64,000 nucleotides of DNA from Balneatrix alpica DSM 16621 (GCF_000619885.1 NZ_JHUZ01000015.1:1-64000), one strand, 5' to 3'; shown: positions 18,451 through 27,215, counted from the first letter of the stretch. A program made the numbers and translations. The notes: a model not told the origin generated them from the sequence alone.

Positions 18451-18998
18451 TGCGTTTACTTGCCACCGTCATCTTGGCCTGCCTGCTACCTTTGCAAGCT
18501 TGGGCTGCAAAGGTAGCAATCCACACCAACCTGGGAACCCTGGTTGCTGAACTAGATGAACAGAAAGCCCCGATCAGTGTTGCCAACTTCTTGCGTTATG
18601 TAGACGAAGGCTTCTATACCGGCACCCTGTTCCACCGGGTTATTCCAGGTTTTATGATTCAAGGGGGTGGCTTTACCGAAGAGATGGAGCAAAAGCCAAC
18701 CCATGAACCTATTAGCAATGAAGCTAATAATGGCTTGTTAAATCTGCGTGGCACTCTCTCTATGGCCCGTCGTCAGGATAAAGACAGCGCCACCAGCCAG
18801 TTTTTCATCAACCTCAACGATAACCCCTTCTTGGATCATGGTGTACGGGATTATGGCTACGCTGTATTTGGTCGCGTTGTTGAGGGAATGGATGTTCTGG
18901 ATGCCATTGGTCAGGTACAAACCAGCCGTAAAGGCTACTTCCAGGATGTACCTGTTGAGCCGGTGATCATTACTGCGGTTGAACGCCTAACCAATTAA
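18450..18998 (+). CDS. ppiA: Periplasmic cyclophilin-type peptidyl-prolyl isomerase
   Basis: The 182-residue product starts with a signal peptide (cleavage probably after AWA, about residue 20) followed by a cyclophilin domain with [16 protein letters not shown], the active-site arginine in FHRV, and [14 protein letters not shown]. It catalyses proline cis-trans isomerisation during protein folding, here in the periplasm. Length and signal peptide fit PpiA more than cytosolic PpiB. Confidence 0.9.
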   Translation: MRLLATVILACLLPLQAWAAKVAIHTNLGTLVAELDEQKAPISVANFLRYVDEGFYTGTLFHRVIPGFMIQGGGFTEEMEQKPTHEPISNEANNGLLNLRGTLSMARRQDKDSATSQFFINLNDNPFLDHGVRDYGYAVFGRVVEGMDVLDAIGQVQTSRKGYFQDVPVEPVIITAVERLTN

Positions 18999-19069
18999 CA
19001 ACGTATGACGCTTGAACAAGGCTGTTCTTCCCTTGCCAGGATGCATCGATCCTACACATAGGTTTGACT

Positions 19070-19390
19070 ATGCCTGCAGGTGCCCTTGCTCGTGCACGTG
19101 CCAGTTGGAAATGCCTGGTACAACGTCCTGCCCAACCAACCTTAGTTGGGCGAGTACGTTCATTCTCACTGCAAGATATTCACGTTGAGCTCCAGCACAA
19201 TCTCGTGCCCGGTGAACAGATTAAGCTGCAGGTATTTGCGATTAATCATTTAGGCCGACGCCAGGAATTAACTCTTGATTGTGAATATCGCAGCAGTCTC
19301 TTCTTAAGCAACAACCCCCAGGTGGAAGTGGTGCTTGCCTTCAATCATCTTGCTCCCCAAACCCGCCTGTTTCTTGAAAGCCTGTTATGA
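19070..19390 (+). CDS. Small protein of unknown function, possibly a degenerate PilZ-like domain
   Basis: I do not recognise a family with confidence. The 106-residue product is predicted mostly beta: VGRVRSFSLQDIHVEL followed by LVPGEQIKLQVFAI resembles the strand order of PilZ domains (RxxxR, then D/NxSxxG, then a G-x-x-V/I strand). The consensus c-di-GMP residues are incomplete: SFSLQD replaces D/NxSxxG. The ATG at 19070 has only a weak ribosome site; a TTG at 19064 is in frame. Its stop overlaps mnmC by four bases (ATGA), so the two are translationally coupled. Confidence 0.6.
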   Translation: MPAGALARARASWKCLVQRPAQPTLVGRVRSFSLQDIHVELQHNLVPGEQIKLQVFAINHLGRRQELTLDCEYRSSLFLSNNPQVEVVLAFNHLAPQTRLFLESLL

Positions 19391-21234
19391 CCTCAGCTAC
19401 TTCCAGCGCACTTGAGCCGGCCCAGCTAAACTGGGATGAGCAAGGCCGCCCCGAATCAGCCCTGTTTGGCGATGTATATTTTTCCCGCGCAAACGGCTTA
19501 GCAGAAACCCAGTACGTGTTTTTGCAACAAAACCATCTCCACCAGCGCTGGCAACAAGCGGATCTGCGTCATTTCACCATCGCCGAAACCGGCTTTGGTA
19601 CGGGTTTGAATTTTTTATGTGCCTGGCAGCTATGGCGCCAACTTGCTCCTGCCGAAGCACGTTTACACTTTGTCAGTGTGGAAAAATTTCCATTACGCTT
19701 GGCTGACTTGCAACAGGCTTTAGCCTTATGGCCCGAACTAGCTGAGTTGAGCGCCCCACTACTGCAGCACTACCCCTGCAATCTAGCCGGTTTTCATCGT
19801 CTGCAATTCGACCAGGGCCGCGTCACCCTCACACTAATGCTGGGGGACGCCATTGAGTCCTACCAACGCCTGGATGCCCAGGTTGATGCTTGGTTTTTAG
19901 ATGGTTTTGCTCCGGCCAAGAATCCGCAAATGTGGCAGCCTGAGCTGTTCCAACAGCTGGCCCGTCTGAGCCATGCCCATACCAGTTTCAGCACCTTTAC
20001 CGCTGCCGGTATCGTCAAACGCGGCTTACAGGCTGTTGGTTTTCAAGTGGAAAAAGTGCCAGGTTTTGGTCACAAACGGGATATGCTGCGGGGGCATTTC
20101 CAGGCCGAGATGCAAACTCAGACCCACACACCTCAGCGAGCTCTGATAATTGGTGCCGGGATTGCCGGTGCCAGCTGTGCCCACGCATTAGCACAGGCAG
20201 GCTGGCAAGTTGAGGTTTATGAGCAAGCCCCAGCCCCAGCGCAAGGTGCCAGCGGTAATCCGCAAGGAGTGCTCTATTTAAAGCTGCCCAAATTTGTCAA
20301 TCTCAGCAGCCAATTGCATTGCCAAGGCCTACTCTATAGCCGACACCTGTTACGGCAACATTTAGCCGATGAGCAAGGCCAGAGCTGGCAAGAATGTGGG
20401 GTGATTCAGCTCGCTCTGCATGAAAAGGATCGTCAACGCCAGCTGGCAGCACTTAGCAGCGGCATCTACCCTCATGAATTTGTACATGCAGTTGAGGCAG
20501 AACAGGCCAGCCAACTTGCCCAGATCAGCCTCAACCAGGACGGTCTGTATTACCCACTGGCAGGCTGGGTCAATCCACCTCGCTTCTGCCAGCGTTTGCT
20601 GCAACATGACCGTATCCGCTGCCATTACAACAGTTTGATCAGCCGCATTACGTTCCATCAAGGTCAGTGGCATCTCTTCCAGGGCCAGCAACTCGTTGCT
20701 CAGGCTCCGATCCTGGTAGTGTGCAATGCCAGCGCCGCTACCGCCTTTGTCCCCTGTCAATCTCTGCCCCTAGGCTCGATTAGGGGACAGGTGAGCTATG
20801 CCAAGGTTGAGCAACTGCCCCAACCCGGCCCAGTAAAGGTTATTTGCCAGGAAGGATACATTAGCCCTGCCCGCGATAATCACTACTGTTTTGGTGCAAG
20901 CTTCGACCGAAGTCGTAGTGAAGCGGAATGGGTAGAAGCGGACCAGCAAGAAAACCTGGCCCGCTTAGGGCGAATGCTGCCGGACTGGTATGACAGCTGC
21001 CAAACTCTGCAGTTGCAGCAAGGCCGCGCCAGCGTACGCTCCACTACCCCAGATCACCTTCCTCTGGTGGGCGAGCTTCAACCTGGCCTATTCCTTAGCC
21101 TGGGACATGGTAGCAAGGGATTAATCACCGCTCCACTGGCAGCGGAAATCATTACTAGCCAGCTAAGTCATGCTCCCAGCCCCGTCCCGCGCGAGCTGAG
21201 TGAGGCGCTTTCCCCCCTACGCTACCAGCCTTAG
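19387..21234 (+). CDS. mnmC: Bifunctional tRNA (mnm5s2U34)-methyltransferase/FAD-dependent oxidoreductase MnmC
   Basis: MnmC completes the mnm5s2U34 wobble modification of tRNAs: its C-terminal FAD domain removes carboxymethyl from cmnm5s2U and its N-terminal domain methylates the product. The N-terminal methyltransferase domain (about 1-240) has AETGFGTGLNFL and DAWFLDGFAPAKNPQMW; the FAD domain starts at RALIIGAGIAGASCAHALAQAG. At 615 residues it is somewhat shorter than the 668 of E. coli but keeps both parts. A terminator follows. Confidence 0.95.
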   Translation: MTSATSSALEPAQLNWDEQGRPESALFGDVYFSRANGLAETQYVFLQQNHLHQRWQQADLRHFTIAETGFGTGLNFLCAWQLWRQLAPAEARLHFVSVEKFPLRLADLQQALALWPELAELSAPLLQHYPCNLAGFHRLQFDQGRVTLTLMLGDAIESYQRLDAQVDAWFLDGFAPAKNPQMWQPELFQQLARLSHAHTSFSTFTAAGIVKRGLQAVGFQVEKVPGFGHKRDMLRGHFQAEMQTQTHTPQRALIIGAGIAGASCAHALAQAGWQVEVYEQAPAPAQGASGNPQGVLYLKLPKFVNLSSQLHCQGLLYSRHLLRQHLADEQGQSWQECGVIQLALHEKDRQRQLAALSSGIYPHEFVHAVEAEQASQLAQISLNQDGLYYPLAGWVNPPRFCQRLLQHDRIRCHYNSLISRITFHQGQWHLFQGQQLVAQAPILVVCNASAATAFVPCQSLPLGSIRGQVSYAKVEQLPQPGPVKVICQEGYISPARDNHYCFGASFDRSRSEAEWVEADQQENLARLGRMLPDWYDSCQTLQLQQGRASVRSTTPDHLPLVGELQPGLFLSLGHGSKGLITAPLAAEIITSQLSHAPSPVPRELSEALSPLRYQP

Positions 21235-21253
21235 CTCTTGGCCAAAATCAACC

Positions 21254-21277
21254 AAAGACGCCAACATTGGCGTCTTT
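21254..21277 (+). terminator. Terminator after mnmC
   Basis: AAAGACGCCAA and TTGGCGTCTTT form an 11-bp stem with a two-base loop and a short pyrimidine-rich tail. It lies 19 bases after the mnmC stop and separates it from the CBS gene. Confidence 0.75.
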
Positions 21278-21332
21278 CCTTCAGATTTATTTAAGCTGGC
21301 CGTTAGCTAAGTTATGGACTCTGGAGGTGCCT

Positions 21333-22001
21333 ATGGTGTTCTACATCCACGAGCAAGGCCAAAGACGCGTCACCCCGTTGCGCAGCATTTTGCCCGAACC
21401 TAAGGTGCAAAATGTGCAGGCCGGTGCAGGTCAAACAATCAGCCAAGATGAGCGGCACCAGCAGGAGCCGGTTAAGCAGACTTCGACTTTTACCGAAGCC
21501 TTAGCACGCCAACAACAGCGGCGAGCCCTCTCTGCCGGCTATCCACTGAAGGCATACCAGCAGGTTGTTGAACAACCGCGCCAGTCTCAAGAACTCTGGG
21601 TAAAGGACGTGATGCTACGCCCCGCTCCTGTCCTGCCCGAACAGGCATCTGTTGAGCGTATCCGTGAGGCAATGCAAGCTAATCACTGGTTTTTTGTCGT
21701 GATTGATGAGGAGGAGCGTCCAGTCGGTCTGCTCTCTAATAATGAGCTCGGTCAGTGGATGCTGGGGCACTATGGGCAAGTGTTTGAAACCCAGGCCCCC
21801 AATGCTGGCAATCTTTGCCAAAAGCGCTTTTACAGCTGCTATCCCCATAGCCTAGTACGGGATGTCGCCAGTCTGTTTCTACAAGAGCATCTCTCGGCGA
21901 TGTTAGTACTAGACCAACAAGGGCAACTACAGGGGTTAGTGACCCTCCCCATGCTCCTCCAAGCCTTGCTTAATCTCTCGCACAATGAGCGCTGGGCTTA
22001 A
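21333..22001 (+). CDS. CBS-domain protein
   Basis: The 222-residue product has a variable, Gln-rich N-terminal 85 residues and a C-terminal pair of CBS motifs: VKDVMLRPAPVLPEQASVERIREAM followed by a WFFVVIDEEERPVGLLS strand, then a second copy ending in SAMLVLDQQGQLQGLVTL. CBS pairs usually bind adenine nucleotides and regulate a partner. No enzymatic domain is attached and the partner is not evident. GGAGGTG upstream fixes the ATG at 21333; the frame opens earlier without a ribosome site. Confidence 0.82.
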   Translation: MVFYIHEQGQRRVTPLRSILPEPKVQNVQAGAGQTISQDERHQQEPVKQTSTFTEALARQQQRRALSAGYPLKAYQQVVEQPRQSQELWVKDVMLRPAPVLPEQASVERIREAMQANHWFFVVIDEEERPVGLLSNNELGQWMLGHYGQVFETQAPNAGNLCQKRFYSCYPHSLVRDVASLFLQEHLSAMLVLDQQGQLQGLVTLPMLLQALLNLSHNERWA

Positions 22002-22022
22002 GCCACTTACCCTTTAACCAAG

Positions 22023-22235
22023 CTAGAGCTTATCCGGCTCTAGCAAACTAATTTCTTGTTTATGCTCACTCCAAAACAGCACCAGCTTACCCTGCTGCAG
22101 CGCTAAACGCAGCTGGCTAACCTTGCTAGCTAAACTGAGTTCAACCTCACCATAGTCCGTACCATCACGGCTGGCGAAATCTTCCAGAATGGCGGTCAGG
22201 GTAGAGGCTTCCAGGCTATGCCAGGGAATCAGCAT
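22023..22235 (-). CDS. yheU: UPF0270 protein (YheU family)
   Basis: The 70-residue product matches E. coli YheU: MLIPWHSLEASTL, the REGTDYGE-like ASRDGTDYGEVE and a C-terminal LVLFWSE. Function is unknown. It overlaps the 3' end of the Nudix-ThiE gene by seven bases and is probably co-translated with it. An inverted repeat (GCTAGAG/CTCTAGC, 22022-22044) spans its stop, without a T tract. Confidence 0.9.
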   Translation of the reverse strand: MLIPWHSLEASTLTAILEDFASRDGTDYGEVELSLASKVSQLRLALQQGKLVLFWSEHKQEISLLEPDKL

Positions 22236-23164
22236 TGTAATCCCCTAATGGCGGCGATACCCTGAGCCCCCGCCTCCCTGGCTTGGGGTAAGTCCTGCTC
22301 AAGCAGCCCTCCCAAGGCATAGACCGGCAGCGCCGCAGACTCAACCCAGGACTGCCATTGTGGCCAACCTAAGCCAGGTTGTTCTGGGTGACTAGCGGTG
22401 GCTAATACAGGCCCCAGCAACGCAAAATCAACCCACTTCTGCGCTAGCGCCAAGGCATCCGGACTATGGCAACTGGCACTGCACCAAACCTCAGTTGGTT
22501 GAGGACGCTGCCGACAAGCGCGCAACTCCGCCTCCGTCAGATGCAATCCCAATCCTGGCTGATGTTGATAAGCCTGCACGGGAACATTCATCATCAAGGT
22601 AACCCCCACTTCAGCACAGAAGGGGGCCAAACGCCGCCCCAACGCCAAACGCTGTGCCACTGGCCACTGCGGCTGACGGAGTTGCAACAGCTTACGCCCC
22701 GCCGCCAGCTGCGCCAGACACCAGCGTTCAAGCTGCTGTTCATCTTCACTTAATGGCGAGATTGCCAACAACGAGGGGAGTTTCAACGCCTGAATTATGG
22801 GCACATTCGCGGCGGGAAAGTCTTCCGCCTGCATCTGGTCGGGATGCAACCAACGCAGTGGTTGCCCCTCTTTGCCATAAGGCTCTCCGCCATATGCGGT
22901 TACTTTAAAGACCTGCAAGCGCACATGCTTATCCGGATATTGATGATGTAGATCGATCAGTGGCTGCCAGGCTTGTGCTTCTACCCCCAACTCTTCCTGC
23001 AGCTCGCGCACTAAGGCGGCTTCACTCGCCTCCCCGGCCTCCACTTTGCCTCCCGGAAACTCCCAACGCCCACCTTGATGAACATGATCTGGGCGTTTCG
23101 CCACCAAAATCAGTCCCTGGGAGTTAGCAATGGCCGCGGCGACGACATGGATCACTTTTGTCAT
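22229..23164 (-). CDS. Nudix hydrolase (MutT-like) fused to a ThiE-like domain
   Basis: The 311-residue product joins two domains. Residues 1-130 are a MutT-type Nudix domain with a complete Nudix box from G39 to about V61 (GGKVEAGEASEAALVRELQEELGV), fitting 8-oxo-dGTP diphosphatase. Residues 140-311 resemble thiamine phosphate synthase (TIM barrel, with LLQLRQPQW and a C-terminal ALGGL), but the substrate-binding motifs are weakened: the usual ND-R-x-D stretch reads MMNVPVQAY and the GADYI motif is VDFALL. This MutT-ThiE fusion is known in gammaproteobacteria and often sits next to argJ, as here. Whether the second domain is active is doubtful. Confidence 0.88.
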   Translation of the reverse strand: MTKVIHVVAAAIANSQGLILVAKRPDHVHQGGRWEFPGGKVEAGEASEAALVRELQEELGVEAQAWQPLIDLHHQYPDKHVRLQVFKVTAYGGEPYGKEGQPLRWLHPDQMQAEDFPAANVPIIQALKLPSLLAISPLSEDEQQLERWCLAQLAAGRKLLQLRQPQWPVAQRLALGRRLAPFCAEVGVTLMMNVPVQAYQHQPGLGLHLTEAELRACRQRPQPTEVWCSASCHSPDALALAQKWVDFALLGPVLATASHPEQPGLGWPQWQSWVESAALPVYALGGLLEQDLPQAREAGAQGIAAIRGLQC

Positions 23165-23190
23165 CTGTTACCCTCAACACATTATCCAAC

Positions 23191-23225
23191 GTAAAAATAA
23201 CAATGCCCCTGTCAAGGGGCATTGT
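23191..23225 (-). terminator. Terminator after argJ
   Basis: ACAATGCCCCT and AGGGGCATTGT form a perfect 11-bp stem with a 4-base loop. On the minus strand it runs into TTATTTTTAC. It lies 21 bases after the argJ stop and before the Nudix-ThiE start. Confidence 0.9.
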
Positions 23226-23246
23226 GCAGATGCTAACTCAAGCGTT

Positions 23247-24464
23247 CTAGCTACGGTAGTCCGCATTAATAGCGACGTACTCCTGGGTTAAATCTGTTGT
23301 CCAGACCGTCTCTGTGCAGTAACCGCGTGCTAAATCTACATGAATACAGAACGCCTCCTGGCTCATTACGGCCTGTCCTTGTTCTTCGGTATAGCTGGCC
23401 GCTCGCCCACCATGTTCCACAATACACACCTCATCCAGACAGATGCGCAGAATATTTACATCCAGATTGGTCACCCCAGCATAACCTACCGCCGCCAGAA
23501 TGCGCCCCCAGTTAGGATCACTGGCAGAAATAGCGGTTTTTACCAAGGGTGAATGAGCAATCGCGTAGGCCACCTTAAGCGCCTCTTCGGAATCCATCGC
23601 CCCTTCAACTTTAATGGTGACAAACTTGGTGGCACCTTCACCGTCCTTGACGATGGCATGGGCCAAGTCTTGCATCAACCTAAACAAGGCTTGCTGAAAC
23701 TGCTGGAAGTCTGCGCTGCCTTCACTCAAGTGCACACCACTGGCACCACTCGCGACCAATATGCAAGAGTCATTGGTGGAGGTATCACCATCAATGGTGA
23801 TGCGATTAAAGCTTTGATTGGCCCCTTCACTAACCAGGGTCTGCACCTGCTGCGCACTCAAGCCGGCATCGGTGGCAATAAAACCAAGCATGGTCGCCAT
23901 ATTTGGCTTGATCATCCCGGCGCCTTTGGAAATACCTGTAATGGTGACCGTCTTGCCCTGTAACTGCAGCTGCACGCTGGCTCCCTTGGGACGGGTATCA
24001 GTTGTCATGATGCCCCAAGCCGCCTCTTCCCAGTTATTTTCAGCCAGATTAGCCAGGGCCTGAGGTAATGCCGCCTCAATCTTCGCCACTGGCAAAGGCT
24101 CACCAATCACACCGGTTGAAAAGGGTAATATCTGTTTCGCCTGACTACCTGCCAACATTGCCAAATGCTGGCAGCAGCGCTTGGCATCTTCCATTCCCTG
24201 CGGGCCTGTTCCAGCATTGGCATTGCCAGTATTGATCAACAGATGGCTGATGGCTTCCCCAGCACCAAGGCGCGCTTTACATAATTGCACCGGTGCCGCA
24301 CAGAATGCATTCTGGGTGAAAACCCCTGCTACCTGTGCACCAGGCTGTAGTTCAAACACCACCAGATCTCGTCGGCCCGGGCGCTTGATACCTGCTTGAG
24401 CGACTCCAATGCGGACTCCCGCAACCTGGTGCATAACCGGAAATGTATCAGGACCGACTGCCAT
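23247..24464 (-). CDS. argJ: Bifunctional glutamate N-acetyltransferase/amino-acid acetyltransferase ArgJ
   Basis: ArgJ recycles acetyl from N-acetylornithine to glutamate in arginine synthesis. The 405-residue proenzyme cuts itself into alpha and beta chains; the cleavage motif KGAGMIKPNMATMLGF is present with the nucleophile threonine near residue 191. TNDSCILVASG and DPNWGRILAAVGYAG also match. The ATG at 24464 is preceded by GGAGC; a GTG one codon upstream is possible. In Pseudomonas argJ sits between secA and mutT; here secA is not adjacent. Confidence 0.96.
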   Translation of the reverse strand: MAVGPDTFPVMHQVAGVRIGVAQAGIKRPGRRDLVVFELQPGAQVAGVFTQNAFCAAPVQLCKARLGAGEAISHLLINTGNANAGTGPQGMEDAKRCCQHLAMLAGSQAKQILPFSTGVIGEPLPVAKIEAALPQALANLAENNWEEAAWGIMTTDTRPKGASVQLQLQGKTVTITGISKGAGMIKPNMATMLGFIATDAGLSAQQVQTLVSEGANQSFNRITIDGDTSTNDSCILVASGASGVHLSEGSADFQQFQQALFRLMQDLAHAIVKDGEGATKFVTIKVEGAMDSEEALKVAYAIAHSPLVKTAISASDPNWGRILAAVGYAGVTNLDVNILRICLDEVCIVEHGGRAASYTEEQGQAVMSQEAFCIHVDLARGYCTETVWTTDLTQEYVAINADYRS

Positions 24465-24617
24465 CACAATGCTCCAATGCTGTAGTTAAAGCATGATAAA
24501 AAGTTTGGCGCCACAATAACAAAAGGTTTGTATAAATGCAGCGCCCCAGGCCTATAACTTTGTCTGTCCTGCAATAGTGCCGCTGCGTCCTTGTTACTAT
24601 CGGGCCGAAATTAATCC

Positions 24618-25097
24618 TTAATGCCAAGCTGCGACTTGCTCTTGCTCACTCGCTTCATCCTGCAACAAATAGCCTAAACGCACACATTCGGACGAAACTT
24701 CAGCCACCGCCTGCATGCTGACCTGAAGAAAGTCCCGTAGGTGATTGCGGCTTATTCCAGCATTCGTTAGCAACGCGGAGGACAGTACCAAACGAGGCAG
24801 ACTATTATCCTCAAGATCCATAAACACCTTGAGGTGCATCGAACTCATGTTAAAACGGGCAAGCTCGGCCTGCACAATCAAGATCGCACTAGGACGAATA
24901 TCTAACTCACAGCTCAATAACAGGGCATTGGACTCAATAAATAGACGCGCTTCCTGCACCCCATCTAGCGCCTGTAAACGGGTAAGATGTAAACCTTGAC
25001 ACTCGCCACAGAGGTAATGCTCCCAGCCAAGCTGATCTAACCAGATCGCTACACTGGCTGTGTCGAGGTCATGGGTGAGTTTTGTTGATACGGACAT
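24618..25097 (-). CDS. ybjN: YbjN family protein
   Basis: The 159-residue product is clearly collinear with E. coli YbjN: CGECQGLHLTRLQALDGVQEARLFI, RPSAILIVQAELA and MSSMHLKVFMDLEDNSLPRLVL. YbjN has a fold like type III secretion chaperones and is a multicopy suppressor and stress or motility modulator in enterobacteria; its molecular role is unsettled. I chose the ATG at 25097 (MSVSTK) with GAGAAG upstream. It lies 32 bases after the lambda P-like gene on the same strand. Confidence 0.88.
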   Translation of the reverse strand: MSVSTKLTHDLDTASVAIWLDQLGWEHYLCGECQGLHLTRLQALDGVQEARLFIESNALLLSCELDIRPSAILIVQAELARFNMSSMHLKVFMDLEDNSLPRLVLSSALLTNAGISRNHLRDFLQVSMQAVAEVSSECVRLGYLLQDEASEQEQVAAWH

Positions 25098-25129
25098 AAG
25101 GCTTCTCAATGGATCCCACTGCCTGCCAG

Positions 25130-25951
25130 TTAAACCGCCGGCACCTTAGTAGGAAGAATGATATCGGTGCGCTGCCACTGCTGTAATAACTGCTCAGCAC
25201 GACGATAAAGCTGCTGATAGATAGGCGAGCCTGGCTGCTTACTCAAATAAAACAGCAAAGTATGGGCTTGCTCCGGAGCCAATCCCTGCTGCTTTCCCCA
25301 ATTTTCAATAAAGGCAAAGCGGTGATCCGGCGTCTTATCCGGTAGCTGTAATGGGGCCGGAACCTGAAAACGCTCCCCTTGGTGCCAACGCTCACTCAAG
25401 TGTTGATAGTGCTGACTAAAGATTTTAAACATTGCTCGGGCATCTTCCCGACGTAAGCGATACCAATCACTCGCCCGGCCAGCATGGTAAACCAACGGAT
25501 GACTCCACTGATGCTCTCGTGGATGATCTGCGTATTCACACGCTTCCAAATAAGCTTGTTGCACCTCTGGCAATACCTGGCCACGTAGCTCCTGCACGAT
25601 GGCCAGAAACTCAGCAATAGTCGGCATCCAGTTTAAACGCTCTTTGCAGCGATCAATCGCCGCCACCAACTCAGCCTCAGCGATCCCCCGTAAACTGAGC
25701 GCCCACTCTCGCTTAGCGAGTGCAACAGACTGCTGCCCAGAGAACATGCTTTCAAATTTGTGACCATAGATTGCCGCAAAACGGGCAAACACCAGGTTCA
25801 CTAAGCGCTTCAGCTCGGGGTCTAATGCGGCTTGGCGTGACTCGGCTTGCGCAGGAGCAATACCCTGCTCACCAGTCGAGGTTGTGGACGTCGTAGAGGA
25901 AACGTCTGACCTGCTCACGAGACTCTCGAGCACGTTGTCGACCTTCTGCAT
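25130..25951 (-). CDS. Lambda P-like replication protein (candidate DnaB helicase loader)
   Basis: The 273-residue product resembles the phage lambda P family. The core LVNLVFARFAAIYG, REWALSLRGI, NWMPTIAEFLAIVQ, a GQVLPEVQQAYLEAC segment and the YQHLSERWHQGERF helix fall in the same order and spacing as in lambda P, which binds DnaB and delivers it to the origin. I chose the ATG at 25951, with AGGAGGAAG upstream. This start overlaps the dnaT-like gene by 83 bases, and the N-terminal 35 residues (Ser/Thr-rich) lie outside the P-like core. No phage structural genes are nearby. No ATPase motif is visible, as for lambda P and unlike DnaC. Confidence 0.7.
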   Translation of the reverse strand: MQKVDNVLESLVSRSDVSSTTSTTSTGEQGIAPAQAESRQAALDPELKRLVNLVFARFAAIYGHKFESMFSGQQSVALAKREWALSLRGIAEAELVAAIDRCKERLNWMPTIAEFLAIVQELRGQVLPEVQQAYLEACEYADHPREHQWSHPLVYHAGRASDWYRLRREDARAMFKIFSQHYQHLSERWHQGERFQVPAPLQLPDKTPDHRFAFIENWGKQQGLAPEQAHTLLFYLSKQPGSPIYQQLYRRAEQLLQQWQRTDIILPTKVPAV

Positions 25952-26777
25952 GACTTCCCACTTCCTCCTGATTAACTGATTGCTGACGGCCAGCATTTTG
26001 CTGGGCCTGATGCTGCACCCAGTCACGCTTGACCCACTTCATAAAGGACTGATCCCAGGCACCGGCACTTTTACGCTTAGCCGGATCCGACCAATAGGCG
26101 ATAAACTCATCCAAACACTGCTCAGCAAAAGTCTGGGGTATGCGGTGATGTTGCTCCAACATACGCACCGCATTTTCTGATGGACGCCAGTTTAGCTCCA
26201 GGCTAAACATCTGTTGGTGCTGTTGCTCGCGTCGGCTAAAGAGCGCCTCCAGCTCATCACGGGGTTGCTCCTGCGCTCGCCGAGGCCACCCCACACTGCC
26301 GCCAAAATTCGGCGCTGGCACTTCTGTGGGTATGGTTGTAGAACTATCCTGAGGTTGCTTTAGACTGGCCGCTAATGCCTGTAACGGTCTTGCACCTGCC
26401 GAACTAGCTGACATCGGTGGTGCTGTCTGCACCATCGTGGCAGGCACTTGAGCGACAGGCTCACTCACGGCGTCATTAGCCTCTAGGCCTTCGGAGTTGA
26501 CCTTTTCCAGCAGCACCACCTCAATATGGCCATGCTGCACTTTCGCTTCGATCAGCCCTGCACTGACCAGTCCCTGGGTAGCAATGGCTAATTGCTCTTC
26601 ATCCCAAAAAGGAGCCAAACCACGCCACTGGGCGGGGGTTAAACTAATCACAGGCTCACTGGCATAACGCCCCAAGCAGCTTTGGTAGAGCGCATAGAGC
26701 ACAGCCTCGGATAATCCGAGGCGCTCAGCCAGTGATAATGAAATCAGCAAGGCATCTGCTTGCAGCGAATTGTTCAC
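25869..26777 (-). CDS. DnaT-like primosomal/replication protein
   Basis: The 302-residue product has a C-terminal DnaT-type single-strand DNA-binding domain: NWRPSENAVRMLEQHHRIP, then LDEFIAYWSDPAKRKSAGAWDQSFMKWVKRDW (about 195-262), as in E. coli DnaT. The N-terminal 80 residues look like a winged-helix domain (LSLAERLGLSEAVLYALY, LVSAGLIEAKV). A Pro/Ala-rich linker joins them. E. coli DnaT works with PriA and DnaC to restart replication. Here the next gene is lambda P-like, paralleling the E. coli dnaT-dnaC order. Confidence 0.78.
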   Translation of the reverse strand: MNNSLQADALLISLSLAERLGLSEAVLYALYQSCLGRYASEPVISLTPAQWRGLAPFWDEEQLAIATQGLVSAGLIEAKVQHGHIEVVLLEKVNSEGLEANDAVSEPVAQVPATMVQTAPPMSASSAGARPLQALAASLKQPQDSSTTIPTEVPAPNFGGSVGWPRRAQEQPRDELEALFSRREQQHQQMFSLELNWRPSENAVRMLEQHHRIPQTFAEQCLDEFIAYWSDPAKRKSAGAWDQSFMKWVKRDWVQHQAQQNAGRQQSVNQEEVGSHAEGRQRARESREQVRRFLYDVHNLDW

Positions 26778-26807
26778 TTACATCACCAGCTTTTGGTTTG
26801 TGCACCG

Positions 26808-27215
26808 TTAACCCATATTGGCAAAATCACGAATGGCGCGCAGCACATCGCGACGACTAATCTGCCCTACCAAACGAGTCCCTCGCACTACAGGCAAACG
26901 GCGCCGACCTTGGTTAATGAAAATTTTGCAGATTTCCAGAATATCAGCATCAGCAGCCACACTCTGGATGTTGCGTGCCATGAAGTCTCCTACACGCCCC
27001 CCTAACTCAGTTTCGTGATAGGTGTCATTGAGGATGCCACGCAAGCAATCCACCTCTGACAACAGGCCAATCAGGTCACCGGCTTTATTTACTACCGGTG
27101 CTCCCGATATCCTGTGGGTCAGCAGAATATTAATAGCCTCAAACAAGTCCGTATCTTCGGTAAAAGTAACCGGATCGGATGTCATGTAATCGCTTACTTT
27201 GACTGACTTCAACAT
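26808..27215 (-). CDS. CBS-domain protein (two CBS motifs)
   Basis: The 135-residue product is essentially a CBS pair: VSDYMTSDPVTFTEDTDLFEAINILLTHRISGAPVV and VGDFMARNIQSVAADADILEICKIFINQGRRRLPVV. Such stand-alone proteins bind AMP/ATP-type ligands and usually tune another protein. The ATG at 27215 has AGGAGGCC upstream. It lies 30 bases upstream of the dnaT-like gene on the same strand but I see no functional link. Confidence 0.88.
   Translation of the reverse strand: MLKSVKVSDYMTSDPVTFTEDTDLFEAINILLTHRISGAPVVNKAGDLIGLLSEVDCLRGILNDTYHETELGGRVGDFMARNIQSVAADADILEICKIFINQGRRRLPVVRGTRLVGQISRRDVLRAIRDFANMG

Noticed and set aside
25130-26777. The DnaT/lambda P-like pair as part of a prophage
   Set aside because: Neighbours are ordinary housekeeping genes (ybjN, argJ, purU), with no integrase, repressor or structural genes.
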